DNA from: Enhygromyxa salina
GTDB taxonomy: Bacteria > Myxococcota_A > Polyangia > Nannocystales > Nannocystaceae
Assembly: GCF_002994635.1 (NCBI RefSeq)
Contig: NZ_PVNL01000147.1
Coordinates: 228,514-292,513 of the forward strand
Reading direction: 5' to 3'
Length of the DNA: 64,000 nt
Made by a program: the position numbers and the translations under genes. The notes under the pieces were generated by a model that made no database searches, had not been told where the DNA came from, and saw only the letters and a list, made by a program, of their open reading frames with translations. Below, in pieces: positions 33,019 through 41,513 of the stretch; within the stretch, counting starts at the first letter, position 1; the number at the start of each line of letters is the position of its first letter.

Positions 33019-33181
33019 TATCGGATGTCCTTTCCGCATCACACGCGACGTCATTCGTACGCCTGCGGTATGCCTGCGCGGGCGCGCACATGGCAGATGA
33101 GCGCTCGCGCCACGTAAGGAGGAGACCGTCTGCGCCCCACCTCAGCGCGAAACGCGCAGTGCGCGTAGACCTCAAAAAGTC

Positions 33182-33211
33182 TTGACCGCGCGCAGATCGC
33201 TCGTGTATCGT
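33182..33211 (+). promoter_or_regulatory. Possible sigma-70-type promoter
   Basis: TTGACC at 33182-33187 and TATCGT at 33206-33211 are separated by 18 bases. This is upstream of the lipoprotein ATG at 33230, which has a GAGG ribosome-binding site at 33223-33226. The resulting leader would be only about 12 bases. The call rests on consensus likeness alone. Confidence 0.4.
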
Positions 33212-33229
33212 TGGCAATCGTTGAGGTTC

Positions 33230-34561
33230 ATGGACACACAATCACCAACGCGCCCAAGACCCCGCCACCTACCGAGCCATATCTCGGCCGCCATCGTGCT
33301 TGTCGCTGCGGCGTGCGGGCCTTCCGGTCCGGCCGCTGACGGCGGCTCATCCCCCCTATGCGGCGATAGTGTCATCGATCATGGCGAGCTCTGCGATGAC
33401 GGAAATCTCATTGCGGGCGACGGATGTAGCCCCGAGTGCCTCCCGTCGGGCATTCCGTTCGACTGTGTGGATCTGCTCGTAAGCGACAGTCCAGACGAGA
33501 GAAATCGCGTCTCCGACCTCCTCCCGCTCGCCGACGGTACCTTCATAGCTGCGGGAACACTCGATTTATCACCCACGAATCGCGGTTGGCTCGCGCGCTA
33601 CAAGCCAACCGGCGAGCAGATGTGGTTCGTTGACACAGCAGCGATCGACCCGGAGTTCTCCGCGGTTGGCGACCTCGTCGACGATGGCCAATCCGGATTT
33701 TGGGCGCTGGGATTTGCGGGTTGGACCGACAACCGGTTGATTCACCTCGATCGAGATGGAAACGTTACCAGCACGACTCCCGTGGTTTCCGAGAACGGCG
33801 CAAGTGTCGCCGTGGCGACCATCGAATTTGCGACGACGAGCGTCTGGCTCGTGGGGCAACTCGAAGGCGACGCATGGTTGGGACTCTACGATCCGACGGC
33901 CAATACGGTAACCGATTTGTTGATCGAGGATCACCTCGGCTTCCAAGATTACATCTATGCGATCGGACGAGGAAAAGATGAGATCGCGGTCGCTGCAACT
34001 GTGAGCACGAGTCCGAACTTCGACGGGGACATCCCGCTCATCGCATCGACGGACGTGTTGGTCATCCACTACAATTTCCAGGGGATTGAGCTTCAGCGCT
34101 CGCTGCTCGGCCCGAATACGGACCCTGACTTCGTGCGAGTCGCCAGCCGCATTGTGTCGGATGCATCAGGCCGTTGGTTCGTAGGCGGCCCCTACATTCC
34201 TCGAGACACGACCGCACTTTACCAGACCTGGCTCGCTCCTCTACAGGCCGAGACACATTGGACCTGGACAAATGACGTCAGTCTAGGTGATGTCGCGGGT
34301 GCCGAAAACGGCGTCATCGTCGCCACGAATCGGCTCGATACCGATGCCTCAAATGTGCCAATCACTGAAGGTTGGCTGGTCAATCTCGGGTGGGACGGAG
34401 CGAAACTCTGGGACTTCGGGGCGGTCGACGATGACGTCGCAAGCTACACTCACTACGTACATCAGGCGTTGGCAGGCGTTGCTGATGGCCGCTTCCGCAC
34501 CGCTGGCGTAACGACCTCCGGAGAGATTCCGACAGTGCGTTCGTGCCTGATATCGCAGTAG
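33230..34561 (+). CDS. Lipoprotein with one DUF4215 Cys module and a beta-propeller-like domain
   Basis: 443 residues from the ATG at 33230. Signal peptide ending LVAAAC, then a single CGDSVIDHGELCDDGN...GDGCSPEC module (~50-75). The remainder (~85-443) is beta-rich with repeated strands such as GTFIAAGTLDL, GFWALGFAGW, SVWLVGQLEGD and GRWFVGGP, the rhythm of WD/SBBP-like propellers. Codon use is noticeably less G/C-biased than in the flanks. It ends 27 bases before the metalloprotease gene, so the two are probably co-transcribed. Role unknown. Confidence 0.7.
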   Translation: MDTQSPTRPRPRHLPSHISAAIVLVAAACGPSGPAADGGSSPLCGDSVIDHGELCDDGNLIAGDGCSPECLPSGIPFDCVDLLVSDSPDERNRVSDLLPLADGTFIAAGTLDLSPTNRGWLARYKPTGEQMWFVDTAAIDPEFSAVGDLVDDGQSGFWALGFAGWTDNRLIHLDRDGNVTSTTPVVSENGASVAVATIEFATTSVWLVGQLEGDAWLGLYDPTANTVTDLLIEDHLGFQDYIYAIGRGKDEIAVAATVSTSPNFDGDIPLIASTDVLVIHYNFQGIELQRSLLGPNTDPDFVRVASRIVSDASGRWFVGGPYIPRDTTALYQTWLAPLQAETHWTWTNDVSLGDVAGAENGVIVATNRLDTDASNVPITEGWLVNLGWDGAKLWDFGAVDDDVASYTHYVHQALAGVADGRFRTAGVTTSGEIPTVRSCLISQ

Positions 34562-34588
34562 AACCAAGCCACAACAGAGGTCGCAAGA

Positions 34589-36544
34589 ATGCATCACAAG
34601 TGGACAATCCCAGGAACAGTTGCACTCGTCTCCTTGGTCGGAACCCCACAACGGGCAGACGCATACTGTGTCACCAACCAGCCGCTCATCACATTCTGGT
34701 CATCGAAGTTTCCAGACCTTCGCATTCCGGTTTGGATTAGTCTCTCACCAGACCACACGGTCGCCCACACGGGACAGACACCCGACGATGTAGCGAGACT
34801 AGCGCTCGAGGTCATCGCGCGACACAATGAATCCGCCCTCGGGCCGAAACTCCACTTTGCCGGATTCACAAACAAAGGGTACAATTTGAACATTCCCTTC
34901 AACAACCCCATGCTGACTGCGGCGGTTGAACTTCCGGTGGGAATCACCCTAATGAGCATGGACTGTACCGACAATAAGGAAATATGTGGCGACAATGCGA
35001 CCGGCTGTGCAAGCTTCGCCACCCGCAACGACCCTAGCAACCCGCTAACTCAATCGGATCCGTTAGGCTGGGTGTTCTTTGTTCCGCCGGGCTGTGAAGA
35101 CAGTGCAGGCTACTCGATGAATGCCTACGGCGACATGGCTCAGGTCATGCTGCACGAACTCGGACACTCCTTGGGGCTCCAGCACTCCAATCGCGACAAA
35201 GCAGTCTGCGAAGCCAACGGAAAAAACGTGCACGGAGGTTCCGTCACGGGCACAAGCGGGGTAATGTATTCAACCGTACCAGCTAATTTTGCTGCCAGCC
35301 GGTCATGGCGACGCGACGACCTCCAGGGTTTGGAGTATCTCTACGGTGCAGCAGCCAGTGACCTCGAATTAGCATGGTGGAACGACACGAGCTACCCAGA
35401 CTACCCAGACTATCCCACCGCGACATCGCTCGTCGACATTCAGGTTTCGCGCGCCGCGGTCGTTGCAAATCGCACGCCCGCAGGCGTCCAGGGTCTCGTA
35501 ACCACCGCGCCCGACGGCCGAGTCAAACATATTCTCATGAGTGAAGCCGGAGACGTGACTCCCGCTCTCGGTGACCTCGTAGTCGACCCGGGTCCAAGCG
35601 GCGTGACGTGGTCACTTCCTGCCATCGCCATGAGTGACGAAGGAGTGAATGAGCGGCTGTTCGTCGCGTGGATGGCGAACGAGGCTCTAGACAGCAACTT
35701 ACTCACTCTACGTACAGCTGTACGACCGACGGACACTTTGGCGTGGCAATACGCCGATCATCCGGACGAGTTTCGGGTCAATCGGCTCGCAGCCGGGTAT
35801 GATCCCGGATCCGAGGTCTTCATGGTGACCACGCTGACGCCCTCCACGACCGAGGTGCGAGTCGTGCTATTCGACATCGATGGCGTTTCGCTTGGACCGG
35901 CGATTGATCTCGAAGGACTGTACGCCTTCGGAGTGGGGCCCCCTCTTTGTGACGATTCACGATGTTTGATCCCATTCTCAGAGTCGGAATTTGGTGGTCC
36001 GGATTTCGGCATCGCAGAGGTGATGGTCGATCCTCGAACGCCGACCGTAACGCTACTATCAACGGAAGTTCTGAGTCAGGTCAACACGTACGGCAGTCTC
36101 GCCCTGGTGAGTGATGACCAGGGACTCATGGCCGGCATGGGCGAGCGGCGATTCCTTCTAGGTGACTACCCCGGATTGAGTCCGGACGGCGTCGAGTCGA
36201 AGGTCAATCCGAACACCGATTGGGCATTGGGCATTGGACATTGGGCCAATCAGAACTCCAGCGTGTCGCGCCTGTTCCAACCTCGTGCGATAGAGTGCGG
36301 CAACGGCATCGTGCAAGCGGCCGAGGAGTGCGACGACGCGAATACCACGCCCGGCGATGGCTGTAGCGCGTGCGTCCTCGACCTGGGGGCGGGCACCGGT
36401 TCAGGCACGGGCGACACAGGGGGCTCCGGGCTCGACGGCGAGAATGGTTGCGAATGTCGAGCCAGCTCGGGAGATCCGGGGTTCGGGTTCCTCTCGATGT
36501 TCGGATTCCTCGCACTCGGTCTGCGGGTGCGTCGCGTCGACTAG
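34589..36544 (+). CDS. Secreted matrixin-type zinc metalloprotease with C-terminal MYXO-CTERM-like sorting tail
   Basis: 651 residues. Signal peptide ending in a QRADA-type cleavage site, with AGAGG before the ATG. The zinc motif HELGHSLGLQH (His189, Glu190, His193, His199) is the metzincin HExxHxxGxxH site of M10-like proteases. Upstream cysteines (CTDNKEICGDNATGC) suggest disulfides. A long beta-rich region follows, then a DUF4215 module (CGNGIVQAAEECDDAN), a GSGTGDTGGSG linker, a CEC pair, a hydrophobic helix (FGFLSMFGFLALGL) and a terminal RVRRVD cluster, as in MYXO-CTERM tails. It is probably anchored, then sorted and cleaved at the cell surface. Low-GC codon use suggests transfer. Confidence 0.82.
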   Translation: MHHKWTIPGTVALVSLVGTPQRADAYCVTNQPLITFWSSKFPDLRIPVWISLSPDHTVAHTGQTPDDVARLALEVIARHNESALGPKLHFAGFTNKGYNLNIPFNNPMLTAAVELPVGITLMSMDCTDNKEICGDNATGCASFATRNDPSNPLTQSDPLGWVFFVPPGCEDSAGYSMNAYGDMAQVMLHELGHSLGLQHSNRDKAVCEANGKNVHGGSVTGTSGVMYSTVPANFAASRSWRRDDLQGLEYLYGAAASDLELAWWNDTSYPDYPDYPTATSLVDIQVSRAAVVANRTPAGVQGLVTTAPDGRVKHILMSEAGDVTPALGDLVVDPGPSGVTWSLPAIAMSDEGVNERLFVAWMANEALDSNLLTLRTAVRPTDTLAWQYADHPDEFRVNRLAAGYDPGSEVFMVTTLTPSTTEVRVVLFDIDGVSLGPAIDLEGLYAFGVGPPLCDDSRCLIPFSESEFGGPDFGIAEVMVDPRTPTVTLLSTEVLSQVNTYGSLALVSDDQGLMAGMGERRFLLGDYPGLSPDGVESKVNPNTDWALGIGHWANQNSSVSRLFQPRAIECGNGIVQAAEECDDANTTPGDGCSACVLDLGAGTGSGTGDTGGSGLDGENGCECRASSGDPGFGFLSMFGFLALGLRVRRVD

Positions 36545-36594
36545 CCCACGCCGAACATCCCGGCGACTCGCGTCGGACCACCCGACCCGCGAGG

Positions 36595-36775
36595 CCGTGG
36601 CCAAACCCGACCTGAAGTTTCGCACGCTCACGACCGAGCACTTCTTGGTCCACTACCACGTCGGCGAAGAAGAGGTCGCCGATCACGTGGCGATGCTGGC
36701 TGAGCGCGCCTACTACGCGGACCTCGATGGCGCCCAGATCACCATCGACCGAGACACCGAGACCTCCGCGATGGA
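36595..36775 (+). pseudogene. Fragment of a peptidase-MA-like protein
   Basis: The frame KPDLKFRTLTTEHFLVHYHV followed by GEEEVADHVAMLAERAY is the N-terminal strand-helix of peptidase-MA-type domains (T.HF.VHY..GEE). It then reads a further ~17 residues and dissolves. No zinc motif remains. It lies between the metalloprotease and the PDZ-protein gene and seems to be gene debris. Confidence 0.45.
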
Positions 36776-36835
36776 ACCACCTACGAGGTCCGTCACTCGC
36801 TGACAAAGCTCTGACCGCCAAACCAACTGACGACA

Positions 36836-36957
36836 TCAGACCCCAGAGATCACCCGGCGCTGCACGATCACCGACTCCGGGCTCGCGCCAGCGTCCCCCT
36901 TCCGCCGAAGCTCGATCACCACCTTCGTCCCAGCCTGCCCCCGGATATTCTGCATCG
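36836..36957 (-). repeat. Source copy of the duplicated PDZ-gene tail
   Basis: These 122 bases are the intact 3' end of the PDZ-protein gene. They match 28815-28936 with two substitutions in the same orientation. The 7.9-kb separation and near identity indicate recent copying. Confidence 0.92.
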
Positions 36958-38759
36958 ATCCTTCGAACCCCAGCTCGACGACCGACACCCCATCCACGCC
37001 AATGATCGAGTCACCCGCGACGATCCCCGCCTCCTCGGCGCCGCCGCCTTCGACGACGTCCCGGATGTAGATCGCGTCGCGGGTGGGCGCGATCGCAACC
37101 CCGATCCCGGCAAGCTCGACCTTGGGTTGCTCGCCCTCGGCGACCGGCGCGAGCGCGATCTCGACGGGTCCGTGGCGCTCGCCCGCGGTGATCTGGATGC
37201 CGGAGAGAATCTTGCTGTCATGGTCGAACGCGGCCACGTCGACGGAGATGCGGCCGGCCTCGATGCCCGTGAGCTCGAAGGCCCCCTCGGTGTCGGTGAC
37301 CGTGGAGCTCAGCGAGGGCATGACGGAGTCGCCGCTGGCCAGGCCGTTGACCGAGACGTGCGCGAGCGCGAGCGGCTCGCCCGTGCTGGCGTCGACGACC
37401 CGCCCATAGAACGACCCGCCCGTGCCAAGCACGATCTTCACGGGGCCGCCGGACCGAGGCAGCTTGACCTTGACCGGCTTCGAGCGCGCGCGACCCTGGG
37501 CGATCGCCTCGAGCTCGTAGTGACCGGGGCCGAGCCCGCCAAACGAGAACGCACCACCGGGATCGAAGACCGAGAGATTGGCGACCCGCGAGCGGCGAAG
37601 CGGACCGTAGACGCGCAGCAGCGAGACGCTGCCGGCCACGACCGGGTCGCCGTGTTGGTCGACCAGCCGGCCCGCGATCTCGAGCCCGTCTTCGAGCCGC
37701 AGCTCGACCTCGTCGCCGGGCTTGACCGCGCCGCTCTGAACCCACGGGCGCGCGCTGAGCTGGGCGCCGACAACGTAGGTGAGATCGTCGAGGGGCGCGA
37801 GCACGAACCGACCCTCGGCGTCGCTGACGGCCGTGGGCGCGCGGGCGAGGCTGGGGTCGCGGCCGCCGATCCGAGTGGGCATCGTGCGGACTTCGACGCC
37901 CGCGAGCGGCTGTCCGGCGCCGTCGATGATGCGCCCGGTGATCGCGGCCTGGCTGGGATTGGGGACCCCGCCCATGGTGATCGTGAGGGTGTGGCTGAGC
38001 TGCGCGGGGGCGTCGACGCGGGCGCGACCGGTGGGGTGATCTGGGTGCCGGGCCTCGAGCAGGGCGAAGTCGGGGGCATGAAACACGAACCGGCCGTCGG
38101 CGTCGCTGTGGAAGCTGGACTCGATCCCGACCAGGGCCAGCTCGCCGCTGTCGGCCCCGAACAATTCAATGTCGGCGTCGGCGACGGGCCGGCCTTCGGT
38201 GTCGACCACGGTCCCGGCGTAGTCGACCCGCGGGAACAAGAACAGATCGGCGCGCTCGAGCTTTTGATAGGGGCTGGACACCCAGACCACGCCGCCGCGC
38301 CCGAGCTCGGGTGCGTAGGGCAGGTAGCCCTCGGCCGTGACGATCGCCAGCGCCCACGCGCCCTCGCTGGGCGCCTCGAACCGATAGCTCCCGTCGGCGC
38401 CCGTGACGGCGCTGTGGGTGACGCCGCGGCTGATGAATTCGAGCTCGGCCCCGGCCACGCCCACGCGGGTGCCCCAGTCGACGATCCTGCCCTCGAGCGC
38501 GCCGAACGGGCTGGTGTCGGTCGAGAGCTGGGCGGGCAGCGCGAGGTGGGCCGTGTTGGCGCTGTTCGAGTGCGTGGCGTTGGCGGCGTCGGTGTGGCGA
38601 CTGTTGGGCGCGGTCGAGCGGGCGCCCTCGTCCCGCGATGACGCGCGCGCGTCGAGGTCTGCGGACGCGGCGTCGGAGTTGCCCGAGCTGTCGCCTGCGA
38701 ACCACACCAGCGTGGCGACCACCAGCGCCAGCCCGGCGATCGCCAGGGCGATGATCATG
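36836..38759 (-). CDS. Membrane-anchored protein with carboxypeptidase-regulatory-like domains and C-terminal PDZ
   Basis: 640 residues from the ATG at 38759, which has AAGGGG at Shine-Dalgarno distance. An ATG at 38810 adds 17 residues. MIIALAIAGLALVVATLVWF is a signal anchor. A Ser/Ala/Asn-rich linker is followed by several carboxypeptidase-regulatory-like beta-sandwiches (e.g. GRIVDWGTRVGVAGAELE, GTVVDTEGRPVADADIEL, GRIIDGAGQPLAGVEV). The C-terminal PDZ domain (IYIRDVVEGGGAEEAGIVAGD, GVDGVSVVELGFEG) binds peptide C-termini. No protease domain is present, so it is probably a periplasmic or surface scaffold. Divergent from recQ. Confidence 0.8.
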
Positions 38760-38843
38760 CCGGCCCCTTGGCGGCTCTGTGACGTCGGTGGCAGGGGGCC
38801 AGGATACATCGAACGCCGGGCCCGCGCATGGTACCACTCGCCC

Positions 38844-40949
38844 GTGTCCGACCTTGCATCGCTCGACCAGGTCCTGCTCGAGCGCTTCGGCTTCTCGAGC
38901 TTTCGCCCCGGCCAGCGCGAGGCGCTCGAGGCCCTGCTGGAGCGCCGCCGGTTGCTGTGCATTCAGCCGACGGGCCACGGCAAGTCGCTGCTCTATCAGC
39001 TCCCGGCGACGATGTTCGAAGGCATGACCGTGGTCGTGTCGCCGCTGTTGGCGTTGATGCGCGACCAGATCACGCAGCTGGTCGAGCGGTTTGGGATCGC
39101 GGCGGCGTCGATCAACTCGGACCAGCTCGAAGAGGAGAACGCGGCGGCGGTCCGGGCCGCGCGGGCGGGCGAGCTGCGGATCTTGTTCGTGGCCCCCGAG
39201 CGGCTCGACAACCTGGCCGACTTCAATTTTCTGCTTGGGCTCGACGTCTCGCTGCTGGTCGTCGACGAGGCCCACTGTATCTCGACGTGGGGTCACGACT
39301 TTCGGCCCTCGTATCGTCGCATCGTCGACGCGGTCAATGCGTTTGCGCAGCGGCGTCCCGATCTGCGCGTGCTCGCGTTGACGGCGACCGCGAACCACCG
39401 GACCGAGGCCGACATCGTCGAGCTGCTGGGCGCCGACGCGGGGCTCGCGGTGCACCGCCAGGGCATGGATCGGCCCAACATCTCGCTGTCGTCGATCAGC
39501 GTGAGCGGGCTGCCGAACAAGCTCGCGCGGCTCACGGTCGTGGTCGCCCGCGAGCTCGAGCGGCTGGCCGAGTCGGGCGGCTCGGGGATCTTGTATTGCG
39601 CGACTCGGGATCAGACCGACATCGTCGCGGGGTTCTTGCAGGCCAACGGGCTCGATGTCGTCGCCTACCACGCGGGCCTGGATCCCGACCGCAAGCGCGA
39701 GCTTCAACATGCGTTCACGCGCAGCGAGGTTCCGGTGATCGCGGCGACCAATGCTCTGGGTATGGGCATCGACAAGTCCGACATTCGCTTTATCGTGCAT
39801 GTCGACATACCCGGATCGATCACGGCCTATTACCAAGAGGTGGGCCGGGCCGGGCGCGACGGCGCGCCAGCCCGCGGGTACCTGCTGTTCGACGAGGAAG
39901 ACCGCAAGGTTCAGGACTACTTCATCCGCTCGGCCCAGCCGACGGTCGACGACTTCGAGGTTGTTCAGCGGGTGATCGCGCAGGCCCAAGAGGCCGACGA
40001 TCCAATCAAGTTGGGCGGGATCAAGGCCCGCTCGGGGTTGCACCCGACCCGGGTCACGGTGGTGCTGGCCGAGCTGATCGAGCAGGGCTTCGTCGCCAAG
40101 CAGCTGGTCGGGCGCGCGCAGGTCTACGTGGGTGGCGAGCAGTCGGGCGCGCCGAGCCTGGAGCGCTACCGGCGTCAGCTGGAAGTCCGCACCCAGGAGC
40201 TCGACGCGATCTTTCGGTTTGCCCGGCGCGAGCCCGCGTGCTTGATGCAGGCCCTGCGTGCGGCGCTCGGTGACGACGACGCGCCAGCGTGCGGGCGCTG
40301 TGATCGCTGCGTGGCGAGTGAGGTGCCGGCCGTGGATCCCGTGGATCCCCAGCTCGAAGCCCGGGCCAGCGCGTGGCTCGAGACCCGCCCGCTGCCGCTG
40401 CCCGCGAGCCGCTACCCCCAGCTCAGCGAGGGCCTGGCGCTGCTCGACGGTCCCCTGCGTGGGCCGACCTATGCGGCGTTCATGCGCGGGCGGGCCAACG
40501 CGCCGGCGCTGCCGCCCCGCCTGCTCGAGCTGCTCGAGCTTGGGGTCGATCGGCTGCGCAACGACTACGCGTTCGGCAGCGTGGCGATGCTCCCGTCGCG
40601 CAGCTGGGCCCAGCGCGAGCTCCTGGGTCAGTGGCTGGCCGACCACCTCGAGGTCCCGCTGCTCGAGCTCGTGACCTACCGCAGCGACGACGAGCCAGCC
40701 GCGCGCCAGGGCAGCCTGGCCAACAATGATCAGCGGCGCGAGAACGTCAAAGGCTGCTTTGGCCTGGGCAGCGACGCGCGCCACGTGCCGCCGGGGGCGG
40801 TGCTGTTGGTCGACGACTACGTCGGCTCACGGGCGACCCTGCGCGAGGTCGGCCAGCTCCTGCGCAAGACCGGCAAGCTGAAGCAGGAGATCGTGCCACT
40901 GATGATCGCCCGCGTGCGCTGGAAGCTGGGCCAGCCAGGGATGATCTGA
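38844..40949 (+). CDS. recQ: RecQ-family ATP-dependent DNA helicase with phosphoribosyltransferase-like tail
   Basis: 701 residues from a GTG at 38844. A larger open frame begins further left but runs antisense to the PDZ gene. Helicase motifs: FRPGQREALEAL (motif 0), PTGHGKS with Lys47 (Walker A, His for the usual Gly), VDEAHCIS (DEAH), LALTATA (motif III), then YCATR, VGRAGRDG (motif VI). Zinc site: CGRCDRC plus an upstream Cys. A winged-helix-like segment follows. The C-terminal ~200 residues include GAVLLVDDYVGSRATLREV, which matches the PRPP-binding loop of phosphoribosyltransferases. A 3'-to-5' helicase for recombination and repair, with the fused tail of unknown role. Confidence 0.9.
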   Translation: MSDLASLDQVLLERFGFSSFRPGQREALEALLERRRLLCIQPTGHGKSLLYQLPATMFEGMTVVVSPLLALMRDQITQLVERFGIAAASINSDQLEEENAAAVRAARAGELRILFVAPERLDNLADFNFLLGLDVSLLVVDEAHCISTWGHDFRPSYRRIVDAVNAFAQRRPDLRVLALTATANHRTEADIVELLGADAGLAVHRQGMDRPNISLSSISVSGLPNKLARLTVVVARELERLAESGGSGILYCATRDQTDIVAGFLQANGLDVVAYHAGLDPDRKRELQHAFTRSEVPVIAATNALGMGIDKSDIRFIVHVDIPGSITAYYQEVGRAGRDGAPARGYLLFDEEDRKVQDYFIRSAQPTVDDFEVVQRVIAQAQEADDPIKLGGIKARSGLHPTRVTVVLAELIEQGFVAKQLVGRAQVYVGGEQSGAPSLERYRRQLEVRTQELDAIFRFARREPACLMQALRAALGDDDAPACGRCDRCVASEVPAVDPVDPQLEARASAWLETRPLPLPASRYPQLSEGLALLDGPLRGPTYAAFMRGRANAPALPPRLLELLELGVDRLRNDYAFGSVAMLPSRSWAQRELLGQWLADHLEVPLLELVTYRSDDEPAARQGSLANNDQRRENVKGCFGLGSDARHVPPGAVLLVDDYVGSRATLREVGQLLRKTGKLKQEIVPLMIARVRWKLGQPGMI

Positions 40950-41013
40950 GCTGCTCCGAGCTGCTCTGGGCGCGCCCTTGTGCCGGGCCCGCGCTTCGTC
41001 TGTAATCACCGAA

Positions 41014-41511
41014 GTGACGAACATCTACGATTTCGAGGTCGAGACCATCACCGGCGAGCGTGTGTCCATGGACACGTATCGCGGCCAGGTGTTGCTCATC
41101 GTCAATACCGCGAGCAAGTGAGGCTTCACGCCGCAGCTAGGTGAGCTGCAAGCGCTGCATGAGCAGTATGAAGCCAAGGGTTTGCGCGTGTTGGCGTTCC
41201 CCTGTAACCAGTTTGGCAACCAAGAGCCCGGCACCAACGCCGAAGTGCTCGAGTTTGCCCAGCGCAACTATGGCGTGACGTTTCCGATGCACGCCAAGAT
41301 CGAGGTCAACGGCAAGGGCGCTCACCCGCTCTACAGGTACCTCAAGCACGAGGCCAAGGGCATCCTCGGCACCGCCGCGATCAAGTGGAACTTCACGAAG
41401 TTCATCGTCGACCGCGACGGGAACGTGGTCGAGCGCGAGGCGCCCAAGACCACGCCAAGTAGCTTGGTAGCCAGGCTCGAGGGGCTCTTGGGTCGGGCGG
41501 CGAGCGGCTGA
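41014..41511 (+). CDS. Glutathione peroxidase, selenocysteine-containing (UGA at codon 36)
   Basis: 165 residues with the stop-like TGA at 41119-41121 read as selenocysteine. The GTG at 41014 opens VTNIYDFEVETITGE, then LLIVNTASK-U-GFTPQ, exactly the GPx active-site block (NVASKCG or NVASKUG). The tetrad continues with Gln66 in FPCNQFG and Trp125-Asn126 in KWNFTKF. All other frames break, and the conserved sequence runs unbroken on both sides of the TGA. A SECIS-type hairpin follows at 41133-41149. It would reduce peroxides with thiol. A normal caller would start the gene at 41182 and lose the catalytic residue. It requires selA, selB, selC and selD elsewhere in the genome. Confidence 0.9.
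41133..41149 (+). promoter_or_regulatory. Bacterial SECIS hairpin for UGA recoding
   Basis: GCAGCT (41133-41138) pairs perfectly with AGCTGC (41144-41149) around an AGGTG loop. The loop starts 17 bases after the UGA, has G in its second position and contains a GU, as bacterial SECIS elements require for SelB binding. It lies within the coding sequence, as expected in bacteria. Confidence 0.8.
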
Positions 41512-41513
41512 GG

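Noticed and set aside
36300..38641. Long plus-strand open frames opposite the PDZ-protein gene (for example 37127-38641).
   Set aside because: They are antisense shadows in high-GC DNA: arginine-rich, without domains, and opposite a gene with clear domains.
38166..40784. An 872-residue minus-strand open frame over recQ.
   Set aside because: It runs antisense to conserved helicase motifs and has no recognisable domain.
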